DNA of 64,000 bases from Clostridia bacterium (GCA_017624285.1 JAGANI010000009.1:1-64000); one strand, 5' to 3'. Numbered from the stretch's first letter, positions 26,600 through 35,496 are shown. Made by a program: numbers and translations. The notes: generated from the sequence alone by a model not told the origin.

Positions 26600-26670
26600 T
26601 CAAAAAAGGTGTGGAAAATGTCAAAAAAAGGTGGTAAAATAAGTATATCAAAAAAGGGCGTATTATGCCC
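26600..26670 (+). repeat. imperfect direct repeats and hairpin before the purine permease
   Basis: A TGTCAAAAAAGGTG-like unit occurs twice, about 21-22 bp apart, with a weaker third copy (ATCAAAAAAGGGCG). The third runs into a GGGC/GCCC hairpin (26656-26670) just upstream of the ribosome site GGAGG at 26679. The function is unknown. Confidence 0.4.
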
Positions 26671-26692
26671 AAAAATATGGAGGAATTTTTGT

Positions 26693-28291
26693 ATGTCTAA
26701 GTTTGGCAAGTTGTTGGGTTACGACCCAATCGAAAAGCAAACTAACGTTAAGACTGAAATCATTGCTGGTTTAGTTACCTTCTTAACAATGTGTTACATC
26801 TTAACTGTTAATCCTGACCAGATTACAAGCTTTGCGCCCAGAGGTGCTATGTGGTCAAGTATATTTATTGCGACGGCTTTAGGCGCAGTAATTGGTACTT
26901 TATTAATGGCTTTCTTAGCAAAGATGCCTTTAGCACAAGCTTCAGGTATGGGTCTTAACTCAATGGCGGGTACTATTATTGGTGGCGTATATGGTTTTGC
27001 ATTCTCTATGGGTCAAACCTTCGCTATGGTACTTATTTCTGGTATTATTTTCTTACTTTTATCTTTAATTTCTGTTAAGGGTAAGACATTCCGTGAAAAG
27101 ATCTTTGATGGTATGCCTGTTGCAGTACGTGGCGCTATCTCGGTAGGTATCGGTTTATTTATCGCTTATATCGGTATGCAAAATGCTGGTATTATCGTTG
27201 CTAACCAATACACCCAAGTAGGTCTTGTTGATTTTACTAACTGGGGTAACCAAGTTGTTCAATGGAATGGTGTTGCTTGGAATCCTGAACTTGTTCCGTT
27301 CTTTACGTTCGTTGCTACTGGTAGTTTAACTTACTATGCAGCTGCTAAATCTGCAATCGTAGCTATTATCGGTCTTCTTTTAATTGCTTTACTTGATAAA
27401 TTCAAAGTAAAAGGTGCAGTTATTATCGGTATCGTAGGCGCTACTATTATTGGTATTCCTTTTGGCGTTACCAATCTTGATACTTTAGCTGGCAACGTTT
27501 CTGGTATTTCTTGGAAGTTCTGGGAAAACTTTGCTAACTTCTTCACCGTTGGTGAAACTTCTGCTTTTGGTTCTTTCGTAACAGTGTTCTCTGAAGGTTT
27601 CCCTGCAGGTTCACTCTTTACCGTAATCATGCTTATCATCACCATGTGTATGATCGATATGTTCGATACCATGGGTACTATCGTAGGTTGCTGTGGTGGT
27701 AACAGAATTTTATCTGACGAAAACAACAAACCTTATAACTACGATAAGATTATGATTTCCGACGCTGTTGCTACCTGTACTGGTGCTATGCTCGGTACTT
27801 CTACCGTTACTACTTTCGTAGAATCTGGTTCTGGTGTTGCTGCTGGTGGTAGAACTGGTTTAACCGCTTTAACGACTGCTATTTTATTCTTCGTTGCTAT
27901 TTTTGCAATGCCTGTGTTCGCTACTATTCCTTCAGCTGCTACTGCATCTGCTCTTATCTACGTAGGCGTTCTTATGATGAAGAACAACGTTAAGGCTATC
28001 GACTTTAGCAATCCTATTAATGCTGTATCAGCATTCTTAACTATCGTTATTATGCCTCTTGCATACTCTATTACTAAGGGTATCGGTATTGGTATGATTA
28101 CGTTTACAATTCTTTCTATTCTTTCTTACGTAATTGAAATTATCATTTACGCTTGCAAGAAGGATAAGACCACCGTTAACGAAGCTGGTGAAACCGTTGC
28201 TATCGAAAAACCCAAATTCCCGGTTTCTATCGTTGCTATCATCGTTACCGTATTATTCTTAGTTTACTTCTTCGTTCCGACCGTTTTATAA
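26693..28291 (+). CDS. NCS2-family purine permease (AzgA/PbuG type)
   Basis: Imports hypoxanthine, guanine or adenine, probably with protons. 532 residues and 12-14 membrane helices. It starts at ATG 26693, preceded by GGAGG; this matches the family start (KTEIIAGLVTFLTMCYILTVNPDQI), while an in-frame upstream extension does not. The signature MGLNSMAGTIIGG and the DMFDTMGTIVG and GTSTVTTFVESGSGVAAGGRTG blocks place it in the AzgA branch rather than the uracil/xanthine branch. The C-rich codon choice (ATC, TAC, AAC) suggests strong expression. The leader of up to 290 nt holds the repeats listed separately; I see no purine riboswitch. Confidence 0.92.
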   Translation: MSKFGKLLGYDPIEKQTNVKTEIIAGLVTFLTMCYILTVNPDQITSFAPRGAMWSSIFIATALGAVIGTLLMAFLAKMPLAQASGMGLNSMAGTIIGGVYGFAFSMGQTFAMVLISGIIFLLLSLISVKGKTFREKIFDGMPVAVRGAISVGIGLFIAYIGMQNAGIIVANQYTQVGLVDFTNWGNQVVQWNGVAWNPELVPFFTFVATGSLTYYAAAKSAIVAIIGLLLIALLDKFKVKGAVIIGIVGATIIGIPFGVTNLDTLAGNVSGISWKFWENFANFFTVGETSAFGSFVTVFSEGFPAGSLFTVIMLIITMCMIDMFDTMGTIVGCCGGNRILSDENNKPYNYDKIMISDAVATCTGAMLGTSTVTTFVESGSGVAAGGRTGLTALTTAILFFVAIFAMPVFATIPSAATASALIYVGVLMMKNNVKAIDFSNPINAVSAFLTIVIMPLAYSITKGIGIGMITFTILSILSYVIEIIIYACKKDKTTVNEAGETVAIEKPKFPVSIVAIIVTVLFLVYFFVPTVL

Positions 28292-28320
28292 TAGTTAGGA
28301 AGGTTTAAATAAACAACTAA

Positions 28321-28348
28321 AGGCTTTGCAATTGCAAAGCCTTTTTTA
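28321..28348. terminator. palindromic bidirectional terminator
   Basis: AGGCTTTGCAA joined to its complement, followed by T6; shared by the permease and the converging AraC gene. Confidence 0.88.
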
Positions 28349-28355
28349 ATTGTCT

Positions 28356-29165
28356 TTATATTTTATTTAAATATTGTTTAGGGGATAAGCCGTACTTTTT
28401 CTTAAACACCTTAGAAAAATACAACTGGTCGTGAAACCCACACATAAATGCAATATCTTTTATCGACGTAAAGCCTTGTTCAATTAGCGTTACTGCGTAA
28501 GATAGCCTAACTTTTGTTAAATACTCCACAACGCCTATGCCAAATACTTGCTTAAACGTAGTTGATAGATACTTTACGTTATACAAAAAAGTCTTGCTTA
28601 AATAGTCAACGGTCAAGTCGGTATTAGCAAAATTGTTATCGATAAAGTTTTTTACGTTTTCGCAAAGTTCTGTTTTTTTAGACGTGGTTTTTAGTGGACT
28701 AATCGTGCGTTTTTCGATACTCGCTAGCGTGTATAAAAGTACGCTTTCGCTAATTATATCGGTATTTGTATTTGTTGCAGATAAAAAGCAAAGTTTCCAA
28801 AATTCATCAATCTCGGTAACCTTTTTAAATATAAAGTTATTACGGTTTATCTTAAAACGCTCTAACAGTTTTTGCGCGCGATTTCCTAAAAAAGATACGT
28901 ATGCAAAGTTAAAGTTAAGGCTGTCGGCAAAGCAATAACTCATACCAGGTATTACAAAAAATACGTCGCCCTTTTCAATAAAATAAGTCGTTTGGTTTAC
29001 GGTAATTTTAGCAAAGCCAGACGTAACGTAATTTACGCTATAAGTAGAGGCAAGTTTACGTTTTTTATACTGCTCGGGCATTGTTTCTAAAACAAGATTT
29101 ATTATACTTAAGTTCGAAGTCTTGTCTACGCTTTCAACAATGTTACAAATGTTTTTCTTTTTCAT
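28356..29165 (-). CDS. AraC-family transcriptional regulator
   Basis: 269 residues: an N-terminal cupin-like sensing domain (about 30-150, with IEKGDVFFVIPGMSY) and a C-terminal pair of helix-turn-helices (about 170-269) with the AraC signature GFHDQLYFSKVFKKKYGLSPKQYLNK. It is divergent from the acyltransferase gene across a 132-bp region containing a perfect inverted repeat (29212-29229). It probably controls the acyltransferase and Gfo/Idh/MocA genes in response to a small molecule, perhaps a sugar. Confidence 0.9.
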   Translation of the reverse strand: MKKKNICNIVESVDKTSNLSIINLVLETMPEQYKKRKLASTYSVNYVTSGFAKITVNQTTYFIEKGDVFFVIPGMSYCFADSLNFNFAYVSFLGNRAQKLLERFKINRNNFIFKKVTEIDEFWKLCFLSATNTNTDIISESVLLYTLASIEKRTISPLKTTSKKTELCENVKNFIDNNFANTDLTVDYLSKTFLYNVKYLSTTFKQVFGIGVVEYLTKVRLSYAVTLIEQGFTSIKDIAFMCGFHDQLYFSKVFKKKYGLSPKQYLNKI

Positions 29166-29211
29166 ATAGTCACCTAGTTTTATTTTATATTATTTTTTAA
29201 TATTGTCAATA

Positions 29212-29229
29212 GTAAAATAACTATTTTAC
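29212..29229. promoter_or_regulatory. inverted repeat in AraC/acyltransferase divergent region
   Basis: GTAAAATA-AC-TATTTTAC, a perfect 8-bp inverted repeat about 45 bp upstream of a TATAAT (29273-29278) for the acyltransferase gene. Confidence 0.45.
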
Positions 29230-29297
29230 ATAAAACAAGGTAAAAATTCCATTTATTTATAACGGTAATGGTGTATAATATATTTAGGAGGATTGGT

Positions 29298-29981
29298 ATG
29301 GATAATTTTTTTAGTAACGCTTTTAAAAGTTTAACAATCGACCAAAACGAAAGTTTTTGCCGTACGGTAATTATGGCTGACCCGTCGGATTACGCTATGG
29401 CTTTAAGGTTAGAGTATTATAAAACAAAATTTAAGTCTATGGGCAAAAACGTAAAAATCGGCGCAAACGTAAAAATTGTCAACCCACAGTTTATTACTGT
29501 AGGTGATAACGTAAATATATCCGACTTCGTTACGCTAATTGCTCGTGGCGAGGGTGGTATCGTTATCGGTAACGACGTAAATTTAAACGATAGGGTTTAT
29601 ATCGATACAGAGTCTAGTGATACCGGCTACGTTACCATTGGCGACTCTGCTTATATTGGCACAGGCACAACGCTTTTTGGCCACGTCGGGCTAGAAATCG
29701 GCGACCACGTATTAATGGCGCAAAATATAACTATAACACCGTATTCACACATTTTTGACGACCCAACTAGGGATATCATTACACAAGGTGGGCATACAAA
29801 AAAGGTTGTTATCGGTAGGGACGCTTATCTTGGTATGGGCGTGTGCGTTATGTATTCAGGCTCGGTTGGTGACGGCTCTGTCGTGGGTGCGCACTCCACC
29901 GTGGTTAAGCCTATACCTGCGTATTCGGTAGCAGTTGGCACACCTGCAAAAGTTATCAAAAAAAGAGGAAGTAATTTATAG
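29298..29981 (+). CDS. left-handed beta-helix (hexapeptide repeat) O-acyltransferase
   Basis: Start ATG 29298 follows AGGAGG closely, giving 227 residues. From about residue 45 the sequence is a run of hexapeptide repeats (VKIGANVKI, ITVGDNVNI, IVIGNDVNL, VTIGDSAYI, LEIGDHVLM, VVIGRDAYL). The maltose-acetyltransferase type end is SVVGAHSTVV..PAYSVAVGTPAKVIKK. Such enzymes transfer acetyl from acetyl-CoA to sugars or related hydroxyl compounds. The next gene, a sugar-type dehydrogenase, starts 13 bp after its stop, so a shared sugar-derivative pathway is likely. Confidence 0.88.
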   Translation: MDNFFSNAFKSLTIDQNESFCRTVIMADPSDYAMALRLEYYKTKFKSMGKNVKIGANVKIVNPQFITVGDNVNISDFVTLIARGEGGIVIGNDVNLNDRVYIDTESSDTGYVTIGDSAYIGTGTTLFGHVGLEIGDHVLMAQNITITPYSHIFDDPTRDIITQGGHTKKVVIGRDAYLGMGVCVMYSGSVGDGSVVGAHSTVVKPIPAYSVAVGTPAKVIKKRGSNL

Positions 29982-29994
29982 GGGGCAAAACGAT

Positions 29995-31254
29995 ATGGCT
30001 AAAATTAAAATAGGTGTTTTTGGTGGTGGTAGAGGCTCGTCAATGATTAAGTTTTGCAAACTTTATCAAGATGCCGAACTCGTTGCAATTTGCGACAAAT
30101 ATCAAGAAGTATTAGATAAACAAAAAGAACAAGATGGTGTCGAAAACGTTACTTTTTATACAAATTTCGAAGATTTTATCAAGCACGATATGGATGCTGT
30201 TGTTCTTGCAAACTATGCAACGGAACACGCGCCTTACGCAATAAGATGTTTAAATGCAGGTAAGCACGTTTTTAGCGAAGTTTTACCTTGCCAAACCTTA
30301 AAAGAGGCAGTAGAACTTATCGAAACGGTCGAAAAAACAGGCAAAGTCTACGCCTATGGCGAAAACTATTGTTATATGGCAGGACCTAGAGAAATCCGTA
30401 AACTTTACAAAGAGGGTAAATTAGGTGAGTTTGAGTATGGCGAAGGCGAGTATATCCATAATTGCGAACCTATTTGGCCAGACATCACTTATGGTGAAGA
30501 ATCTCATTGGCGCAATAATAAATATTCAACGTTTTATTGTACACACTCAATCGGTCCTATTATACATATAACTGGTTTAAGACCTGTTTCGGTTGTTGGG
30601 TTCGAGGGGAGTTTAACCGAGCGTAACTTACGTTCAGGCGCAAAGGGTGCTCAATTTGGTATCGAAATGATTACGTTAGAAAATGGTGGTATCGTAAAAA
30701 GCGTTCACGGTAATTTATACAAAAACTCTATTTGGTATAGCGTTTACGGGTCTAAAGGCCGTGCCGAAACAGCGCGTGAAGATGCCGATTTAGACAACGT
30801 AAGTATGCTTTACGTAAATGCTGACGAGTATTCGGGTGAATACCCAAAAAACAAAAAGCCTATTGCTTACAAGCCTTTTATAGACGAAAAAGCAAATGAT
30901 TTTGGGCATAGTGGGTCGGACTATTATACAATGCTCAACTTTGTCAAAAAAATCAATGGTGACGAGGACGCCGACGTTATCGACGTATACGAGGCTTTAG
31001 ATATGTTTTTACCAGGGCTTATGGCGTACCGTTCTATTTTAGACGGTAGTTCGCCGGTAAAAATACCAAACCTACGTGATAAGGCCGAAAGAGATTTGTA
31101 TCGTAACGACGTTGCTTGTACAGATAAAAATATTGCAGGTGATAGTTTGTTGCCAACGCAAAAAGGTGGCACGCCTACAATCGATAAAGAGGTATATCAA
31201 AACGTTTATAAGATTTGGCGCAGTCACGTCGAAGATGAAAAAAATAAAAATTAA
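29995..31254 (+). CDS. Gfo/Idh/MocA-family oxidoreductase
   Basis: 419 residues from ATG 29995 (GGGGG ribosome site); the earlier in-frame start would overlap the acyltransferase. The N-terminal NAD-binding fold has a GVFGGGRGSSM loop. It is followed by the conserved SEVLPCQTLKEAVEL variant of the family's EKP segment and then a C-terminal sugar-binding beta-sheet domain. The GGGR version of the usual GxGxxG loop is a variation seen in this superfamily. Members oxidise or epimerise sugars, inositols or glycosides; the substrate here is unknown. Confidence 0.88.
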   Translation: MAKIKIGVFGGGRGSSMIKFCKLYQDAELVAICDKYQEVLDKQKEQDGVENVTFYTNFEDFIKHDMDAVVLANYATEHAPYAIRCLNAGKHVFSEVLPCQTLKEAVELIETVEKTGKVYAYGENYCYMAGPREIRKLYKEGKLGEFEYGEGEYIHNCEPIWPDITYGEESHWRNNKYSTFYCTHSIGPIIHITGLRPVSVVGFEGSLTERNLRSGAKGAQFGIEMITLENGGIVKSVHGNLYKNSIWYSVYGSKGRAETAREDADLDNVSMLYVNADEYSGEYPKNKKPIAYKPFIDEKANDFGHSGSDYYTMLNFVKKINGDEDADVIDVYEALDMFLPGLMAYRSILDGSSPVKIPNLRDKAERDLYRNDVACTDKNIAGDSLLPTQKGGTPTIDKEVYQNVYKIWRSHVEDEKNKN

Positions 31255-31261
31255 GCAAAAC

Positions 31262-31294
31262 AAAAACCCCCGTTATCGGGGGTTTTATAATTTT
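31262..31294 (+). terminator. intrinsic terminator, copy 1 of an identical 33-bp pair
   Basis: AAAACCCCCG-TTAT-CGGGGGTTTT stem followed by ATAATTTT. The full 33 bp recur unchanged at 34893-34925. Confidence 0.88.
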
Positions 31295-31323
31295 GTACGT
31301 TTTTTAAATTAAAAAATATTTAA

Positions 31324-32226
31324 TTATACTTGCGTTTTTATAACTAGTTTTTTGTATTCGGTAGGTGAAGTATTAGTGATGCTTTTAAAAACTCGTATAA
31401 AAGTCGACAAAGAGTTATATCCCACCGTATAACACACTTCGGTAACAGATTTATTTTGCTTAAATAGTTCTTGGCTTTTTATAATTCTTTTTTTATTTAC
31501 GTAATCAGCTATCGTAATATTAAAATACTTCTTAAACGAGCGTGATAGATACTCTCTACTATAAAAAAACTTGTTGGCAACGTCGGTTACCGTGTTTATA
31601 TATACGTAGTTATTGTCTATATAATCTTTAACTTTAAGCAACTTTTCGGGCAAATAGTTTTTATCGCTTTTTATAACGCTTGCTTTTTTGTCAAAAAGGC
31701 ATAAAAGTTCAATTAAATAAGCAAAAATCAACGTCTTATCTTTTACTGTTACTTCGCTATCAACAAGTTTTGATATTTTATTTAGTATCGATAGGCAATC
31801 TTCTTTGTCTACTATGGTAGAAAGTGTCAAAATATAGTTTTTGCTTGTTTTTTCAAAAAAATCTTGCATTACGTTTCTATCAAAAACGTTTAAAACTTGT
31901 GGGTAAAAATAAAAAACGTGTCGGGAGTATCTTGTCGATTTTGCATTGATTTTAGACATATGCAAAACACCTGGTGGCACGATAACAACGTCGCTTTTGC
32001 TAGGTTTAAAAACCAAACTATCGCATACGTAATTTATATAGCCGTTTTCAATAAAAACAACTTCGTAATAATCGTGATAATGCAAATTAGATGGATAGGT
32101 TTTTTCAGTATAAAAAGTATCTCTAAAAGAGTACGTTAAATTTTCGCTAATATTAACGTCTTGCCAGTTTATAACTTCTAAACCGTTTTTGTCGTTTGGG
32201 GTAAGATAGTGGGATAGTAAATTCAT
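31324..32226 (-). CDS. AraC-family transcriptional regulator
   Basis: 300 residues. The cupin-like N-terminal domain (about 35-125) includes HYHDYYEVVFIENG and VVIVPPGVLHMSK, with His residues typical of sugar-responsive AraC proteins. The C-terminal double HTH (about 195-295) ends with the signature VGYNSLSTFIRVFKSITNTSPTEYKK. It is divergent from the GDPD/FAD-oxidoreductase genes. Two TCACAAAATA repeats exactly 21 bp apart lie just upstream of its start, the half-site spacing seen at araI. Confidence 0.9.
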   Translation of the reverse strand: MNLLSHYLTPNDKNGLEVINWQDVNISENLTYSFRDTFYTEKTYPSNLHYHDYYEVVFIENGYINYVCDSLVFKPSKSDVVIVPPGVLHMSKINAKSTRYSRHVFYFYPQVLNVFDRNVMQDFFEKTSKNYILTLSTIVDKEDCLSILNKISKLVDSEVTVKDKTLIFAYLIELLCLFDKKASVIKSDKNYLPEKLLKVKDYIDNNYVYINTVTDVANKFFYSREYLSRSFKKYFNITIADYVNKKRIIKSQELFKQNKSVTEVCYTVGYNSLSTFIRVFKSITNTSPTEYKKLVIKTQV

Positions 32227-32233
32227 AACATAG

Positions 32234-32264
32234 TCACAAAATAAAAAACTTTAATCACAAAATA
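32234..32264. promoter_or_regulatory. TCACAAAATA direct repeat with 21-bp period (putative AraC operator)
   Basis: Copies at 32234-32243 and 32255-32264, in the 104-bp divergent region between the AraC gene and the GDPD gene. Two helical turns separate them. Confidence 0.5.
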
Positions 32265-32330
32265 GGTATATTTATCAAATTGTGTTATGATATAGTATAA
32301 CATATAATAAAAAAATGTCAAGAGGGATAT

Positions 32331-33056
32331 ATGGATTTTTTTAAAACAAACAAAACTCGTTTTATAAGTCATAGGGGGTTTACTCCTTTAGCGCCAGAAA
32401 ACTCTTTACCGTCGTTTAGTTATGCAGGCAAATTTTCACAATGGGCAATAGAAACCGACTTACATTTAACAAAGGATGGGCATATAGTTTGTTGCCACAA
32501 TGATTCACTAGACGCTTATTGCGACTATGGTGGCAAAATAATCGATATGTCGCTTATGGATATCAAAAAACGTAAAATTGTAAAAGGCAATAGGGTGGGG
32601 TGTTTTAGTGACGACGAACTAAGGATACCAACTTTTTTCGAATATCTAAACGTTTGCAAAAAATACGGTAGTATCCCTTTTATAGAGTTAAAAACAAACG
32701 ACGTTGATAGGATTTTGTTTTATCTAAAACAGCAAGGTTTCTCGCACAAAAACACAATTATTAGTTCAATTTCACTCGATTATCTTAAACAAGTTAGGGA
32801 TATCGATAAAAATATGTTTATACATTGGATTTTTGCTGATGAAAACCAACTTGAGGCTTTTAGCAATCTAAAAAATGCAGGAGTTTCGCTAAATTACGTG
32901 GACGCTAAATCGTGCCCGACTAAAAATATTATAAAGGCAAAAGATTTAGGACTAAAAATTTGTTTACGTGCTTGCGATAACGTCGAAAACTTAAACTATA
33001 TGCAAAAAATAAATTTAGATTATTTGCCAACAAATTGTTTGCACGATAAATTATAA
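32331..33056 (+). CDS. glycerophosphodiester phosphodiesterase-family protein
   Basis: 241 residues in the GDPD TIM-barrel family. It has the catalytic SHRGFTPLAPENS (HR...PEN) near the N-terminus, IETDLHLTKDGHIVCCHN (E-x-D and HD-like metal ligands; the usual HD is HN here) and FIELK. No signal peptide, so it is cytoplasmic. It could release glycerol-3-phosphate or act on another phosphodiester of the locus. It is probably co-transcribed with the FAD oxidoreductase gene 13 bp downstream. Confidence 0.87.
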   Translation: MDFFKTNKTRFISHRGFTPLAPENSLPSFSYAGKFSQWAIETDLHLTKDGHIVCCHNDSLDAYCDYGGKIIDMSLMDIKKRKIVKGNRVGCFSDDELRIPTFFEYLNVCKKYGSIPFIELKTNDVDRILFYLKQQGFSHKNTIISSISLDYLKQVRDIDKNMFIHWIFADENQLEAFSNLKNAGVSLNYVDAKSCPTKNIIKAKDLGLKICLRACDNVENLNYMQKINLDYLPTNCLHDKL

Positions 33057-33069
33057 AAAAGGTGATTAT

Positions 33070-34887
33070 ATGAATACAAACTTAAAAAACATAGTACATA
33101 ACGTAGACGTGTGCGTTATAGGTGGTGGCATAGGTGGTATGTTTACTGCTATATCATCGGCAAGGCAGGGCGCAAAGGTATTGCTTATGCACGATAGACC
33201 TGTTTTAGGTGGTAACGCCAGTAGCGAAATCCGTATGTGGATTTCAGGTGCAGGGACAAGGGTAAGGGATTTGCAAGAAACCGGCATTATGGAAGAATTG
33301 CAGTTAGAAAATATGTACCGTAACCCTAAAAGAAATTACAGTACTTGGGATGCACTTTTGTACGAAATGGTGCGTTTTGAACCTAATATAGAGTTGTTAT
33401 TAAATTGCACGTGTAACGACGCTGTTGTCGAAAACAACGTTATAAAAAGCGTGACGGGTTTTCAATTAACGACGTATATAAACCATACCGTCAATGCAAA
33501 AATTTTTGTAGATAGTTCTGGCGATAGCATATTAGCCCCGCTTACGGGTGCTATGTTTGCCGTTGGGCGTGAGGCAAAAACTACTTATAATGAAGAATTT
33601 GGTTTAGAAACAGCCGACAAGCATACTATGGGTATGAGTATACTTTTACAATGTCGTGAAACGGATAATAAAGTATCTTATAAACCACCTAAGTGGGCGT
33701 ATAACTTTCCTGATGACGAAAGTATGAAAAACAAGCCACACAACATTTACGCTATCAACACAAACTTTTATTGGATAGAACTTGGTGGACTTCAAAATAG
33801 TATTGATGATACCGAAGAAATCCGTGACGAATTATTAAAAATAGCGTTTGGTGTTTGGGACCATATTAAAAATCACGGTGACCACGGCGCAGATAATTGG
33901 GAGTTAGAGTGGGTAGGTTTTTTACCAGGTAAAAGAGAAAGCCGTCGTTATATAGGCGATTACGTTCTTACTCAAAACGACGTCGAAAATTGTACCAACT
34001 TTAAAGACGTTGTTGCCTACGGTGGCTGGCAAATAGACAACCATCTACCAGGTGGTTTTTATATGGACGCAAAGGGTGGTAAGCACTTGCAAAAACGCAG
34101 ATTAAGCGAGCCTTACGGCATACCTTTAAGGTGTTTATATTCAAAAAATATAGATAACCTTATGTTTGCAGGCAGAAATATTAGCGCATCACACGTTGCG
34201 TTTAGTTCTACAAGGGTTATGGGTACTATAGGCGTAATCGGTCAAGCAGTAGGCGTTGCATCAGCCGTTGCTGTTAAGTATAATTTAACCCCAAGAGAAG
34301 TTTGTTCTAGTTGTATTAAAGAAATTCAAAACTTATTATTACAAGACGATTGCTTTATACCAGGGTTAAAAAGAGAACCGTCTGCGTTAACAAAAAAAGC
34401 AACGCTAAAAGCAGATTACGGCGACCCGTCTGCCCTTATAAATGGCTTAGATAGGCGCATTTGGGGTAACGACAACGGTTATTTTGGCAAAACTAATAAG
34501 GCGATAACTTACACTTTCGATAGTCCAACGTACGTAAACGGTATAAGGCTTGTCTTTGATAGCGATTTGGATAGAGAATACACTTTCGGAAATCCAGACG
34601 GTTTACATACTTCATCAGTTTTATTCTTTCCAAAATCGTATAATAACACGACTTTTGGTTTCCCTAAATGTTTAATAAAAAAATACGTGATAGAAGTTTC
34701 TTACGACGGTACGACTTTTGAAAAATTTATAGAAGTAACCGATAACCACCAAAGGTTTATAAAGCATAATTTATCTAAAACCGTTATGGCTGTAAGACTT
34801 ATACCACTTTCAACCTATCATAGCGAAGACAAAACAGAAGACTACGGCTCGTCAACGGCACATATCTTTAATTTTGAGTTATTTTAA
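33070..34887 (+). CDS. FAD-dependent oxidoreductase with C-terminal sugar-binding-like domain
   Basis: 605 residues. The N-terminal FAD fold starts DVCVIGGGIGGMFTAISSARQGAKVLL, followed by DRPVLGGNASSEIRMW, typical of the FAD_oxidored family found in carbohydrate loci. The FAD domain runs to about 440. The remainder (about 470-605) looks like a discoidin-type beta sandwich (ITYTFDSPTYVNGIRLVFDSD). The protein lacks a signal peptide. Its function is unknown; the context with AraC, GDPD, acyltransferase and Gfo/Idh/MocA genes points to processing of a carbohydrate derivative. Confidence 0.85.
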   Translation: MNTNLKNIVHNVDVCVIGGGIGGMFTAISSARQGAKVLLMHDRPVLGGNASSEIRMWISGAGTRVRDLQETGIMEELQLENMYRNPKRNYSTWDALLYEMVRFEPNIELLLNCTCNDAVVENNVIKSVTGFQLTTYINHTVNAKIFVDSSGDSILAPLTGAMFAVGREAKTTYNEEFGLETADKHTMGMSILLQCRETDNKVSYKPPKWAYNFPDDESMKNKPHNIYAINTNFYWIELGGLQNSIDDTEEIRDELLKIAFGVWDHIKNHGDHGADNWELEWVGFLPGKRESRRYIGDYVLTQNDVENCTNFKDVVAYGGWQIDNHLPGGFYMDAKGGKHLQKRRLSEPYGIPLRCLYSKNIDNLMFAGRNISASHVAFSSTRVMGTIGVIGQAVGVASAVAVKYNLTPREVCSSCIKEIQNLLLQDDCFIPGLKREPSALTKKATLKADYGDPSALINGLDRRIWGNDNGYFGKTNKAITYTFDSPTYVNGIRLVFDSDLDREYTFGNPDGLHTSSVLFFPKSYNNTTFGFPKCLIKKYVIEVSYDGTTFEKFIEVTDNHQRFIKHNLSKTVMAVRLIPLSTYHSEDKTEDYGSSTAHIFNFELF

Positions 34888-34892
34888 AAATT

Positions 34893-34925
34893 AAAAACCC
34901 CCGTTATCGGGGGTTTTATAATTTT
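34893..34925 (+). terminator. intrinsic terminator, copy 2 of an identical 33-bp pair
   Basis: Identical over 33 bp, including 3' flank, to the terminator at 31262-31294. It ends the GDPD/FAD-oxidoreductase unit. Confidence 0.88.
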
Positions 34926-34995
34926 AAATGCAATTTATAGTTTAATAATAAGTGTTTTTAATTATAAACGTCGCTATTTTTTTGGTAGGTTATAA

Positions 34996-35496
34996 TTAAA
35001 AATCTAAAACGTCGCTATTTTTATAGGTGGTAAAGCGTATAGTCAAACCGTTTGTTTCAACGGGGTCGCTAACGTATACGCAAGACCAGTTATCAAGGTT
35101 ATCTAAGTTTTCATAAAAAACTTCAGCCCCGCCGTCAGCGTCTACTTTTGTAACTAAAACTTCATCACAATAGGGGAGCATTGTCTTATAAAACATAGCG
35201 CCACCTATAACGAAGATTTCATCCTTATTATACTTATTAAGTTCTTTAGAAAGTTCTTCTAAAGTGTGTACTATAATGCAGTCGTCCCTTTCAACACCGT
35301 CAGGCGCTAACACGATAGAAGTCCTGTTTTTTAACGGTTTTGACCCAGGGAAGGATAAAAGCGTATTGTAACCCATACAGCACACTTTATTTAAAGTGGT
35401 TTTTCTAAAAAACGCCATGTCTTCAGGTAAACTAAACAAAAGGTCGTTCTTTTTGCCAATGCCCCATTTCTTATCTACTGCTACTATTGATTTCAT
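34996..35496 (-). CDS. folA: dihydrofolate reductase
   Basis: Reduces dihydrofolate to THF with NADPH. Features are IVAVDKKWGIGKKNDLLFSLPEDMAFF with the catalytic acid in LPED (about residue 27), MGYNTLLSFPGSKPLKNR, and the NADPH-binding FVIGGAMFYKTMLPYCDEVLVTKV. 166 residues. Its start overlaps the thyA stop as TAATG, so it is translationally coupled to the enzyme that makes its substrate. The usual MGRxTW is MGYNTL, a noticeable change in the trimethoprim/NADPH region. Confidence 0.93.
   Translation of the reverse strand: MKSIVAVDKKWGIGKKNDLLFSLPEDMAFFRKTTLNKVCCMGYNTLLSFPGSKPLKNRTSIVLAPDGVERDDCIIVHTLEELSKELNKYNKDEIFVIGGAMFYKTMLPYCDEVLVTKVDADGGAEVFYENLDNLDNWSCVYVSDPVETNGLTIRFTTYKNSDVLDF

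Noticed and set aside
26395-26692. purine (guanine/adenine) riboswitch before the permease gene
   Set aside because: The conserved three-way-junction words, including the TATAATCCTGATGATATGG-like start, are not present.
26528-26692. N-terminally extended purine permease
   Set aside because: The upstream in-frame codons fall in repeat-rich leader sequence and add residues not seen in the family; ATG 26693 has GGAGG.
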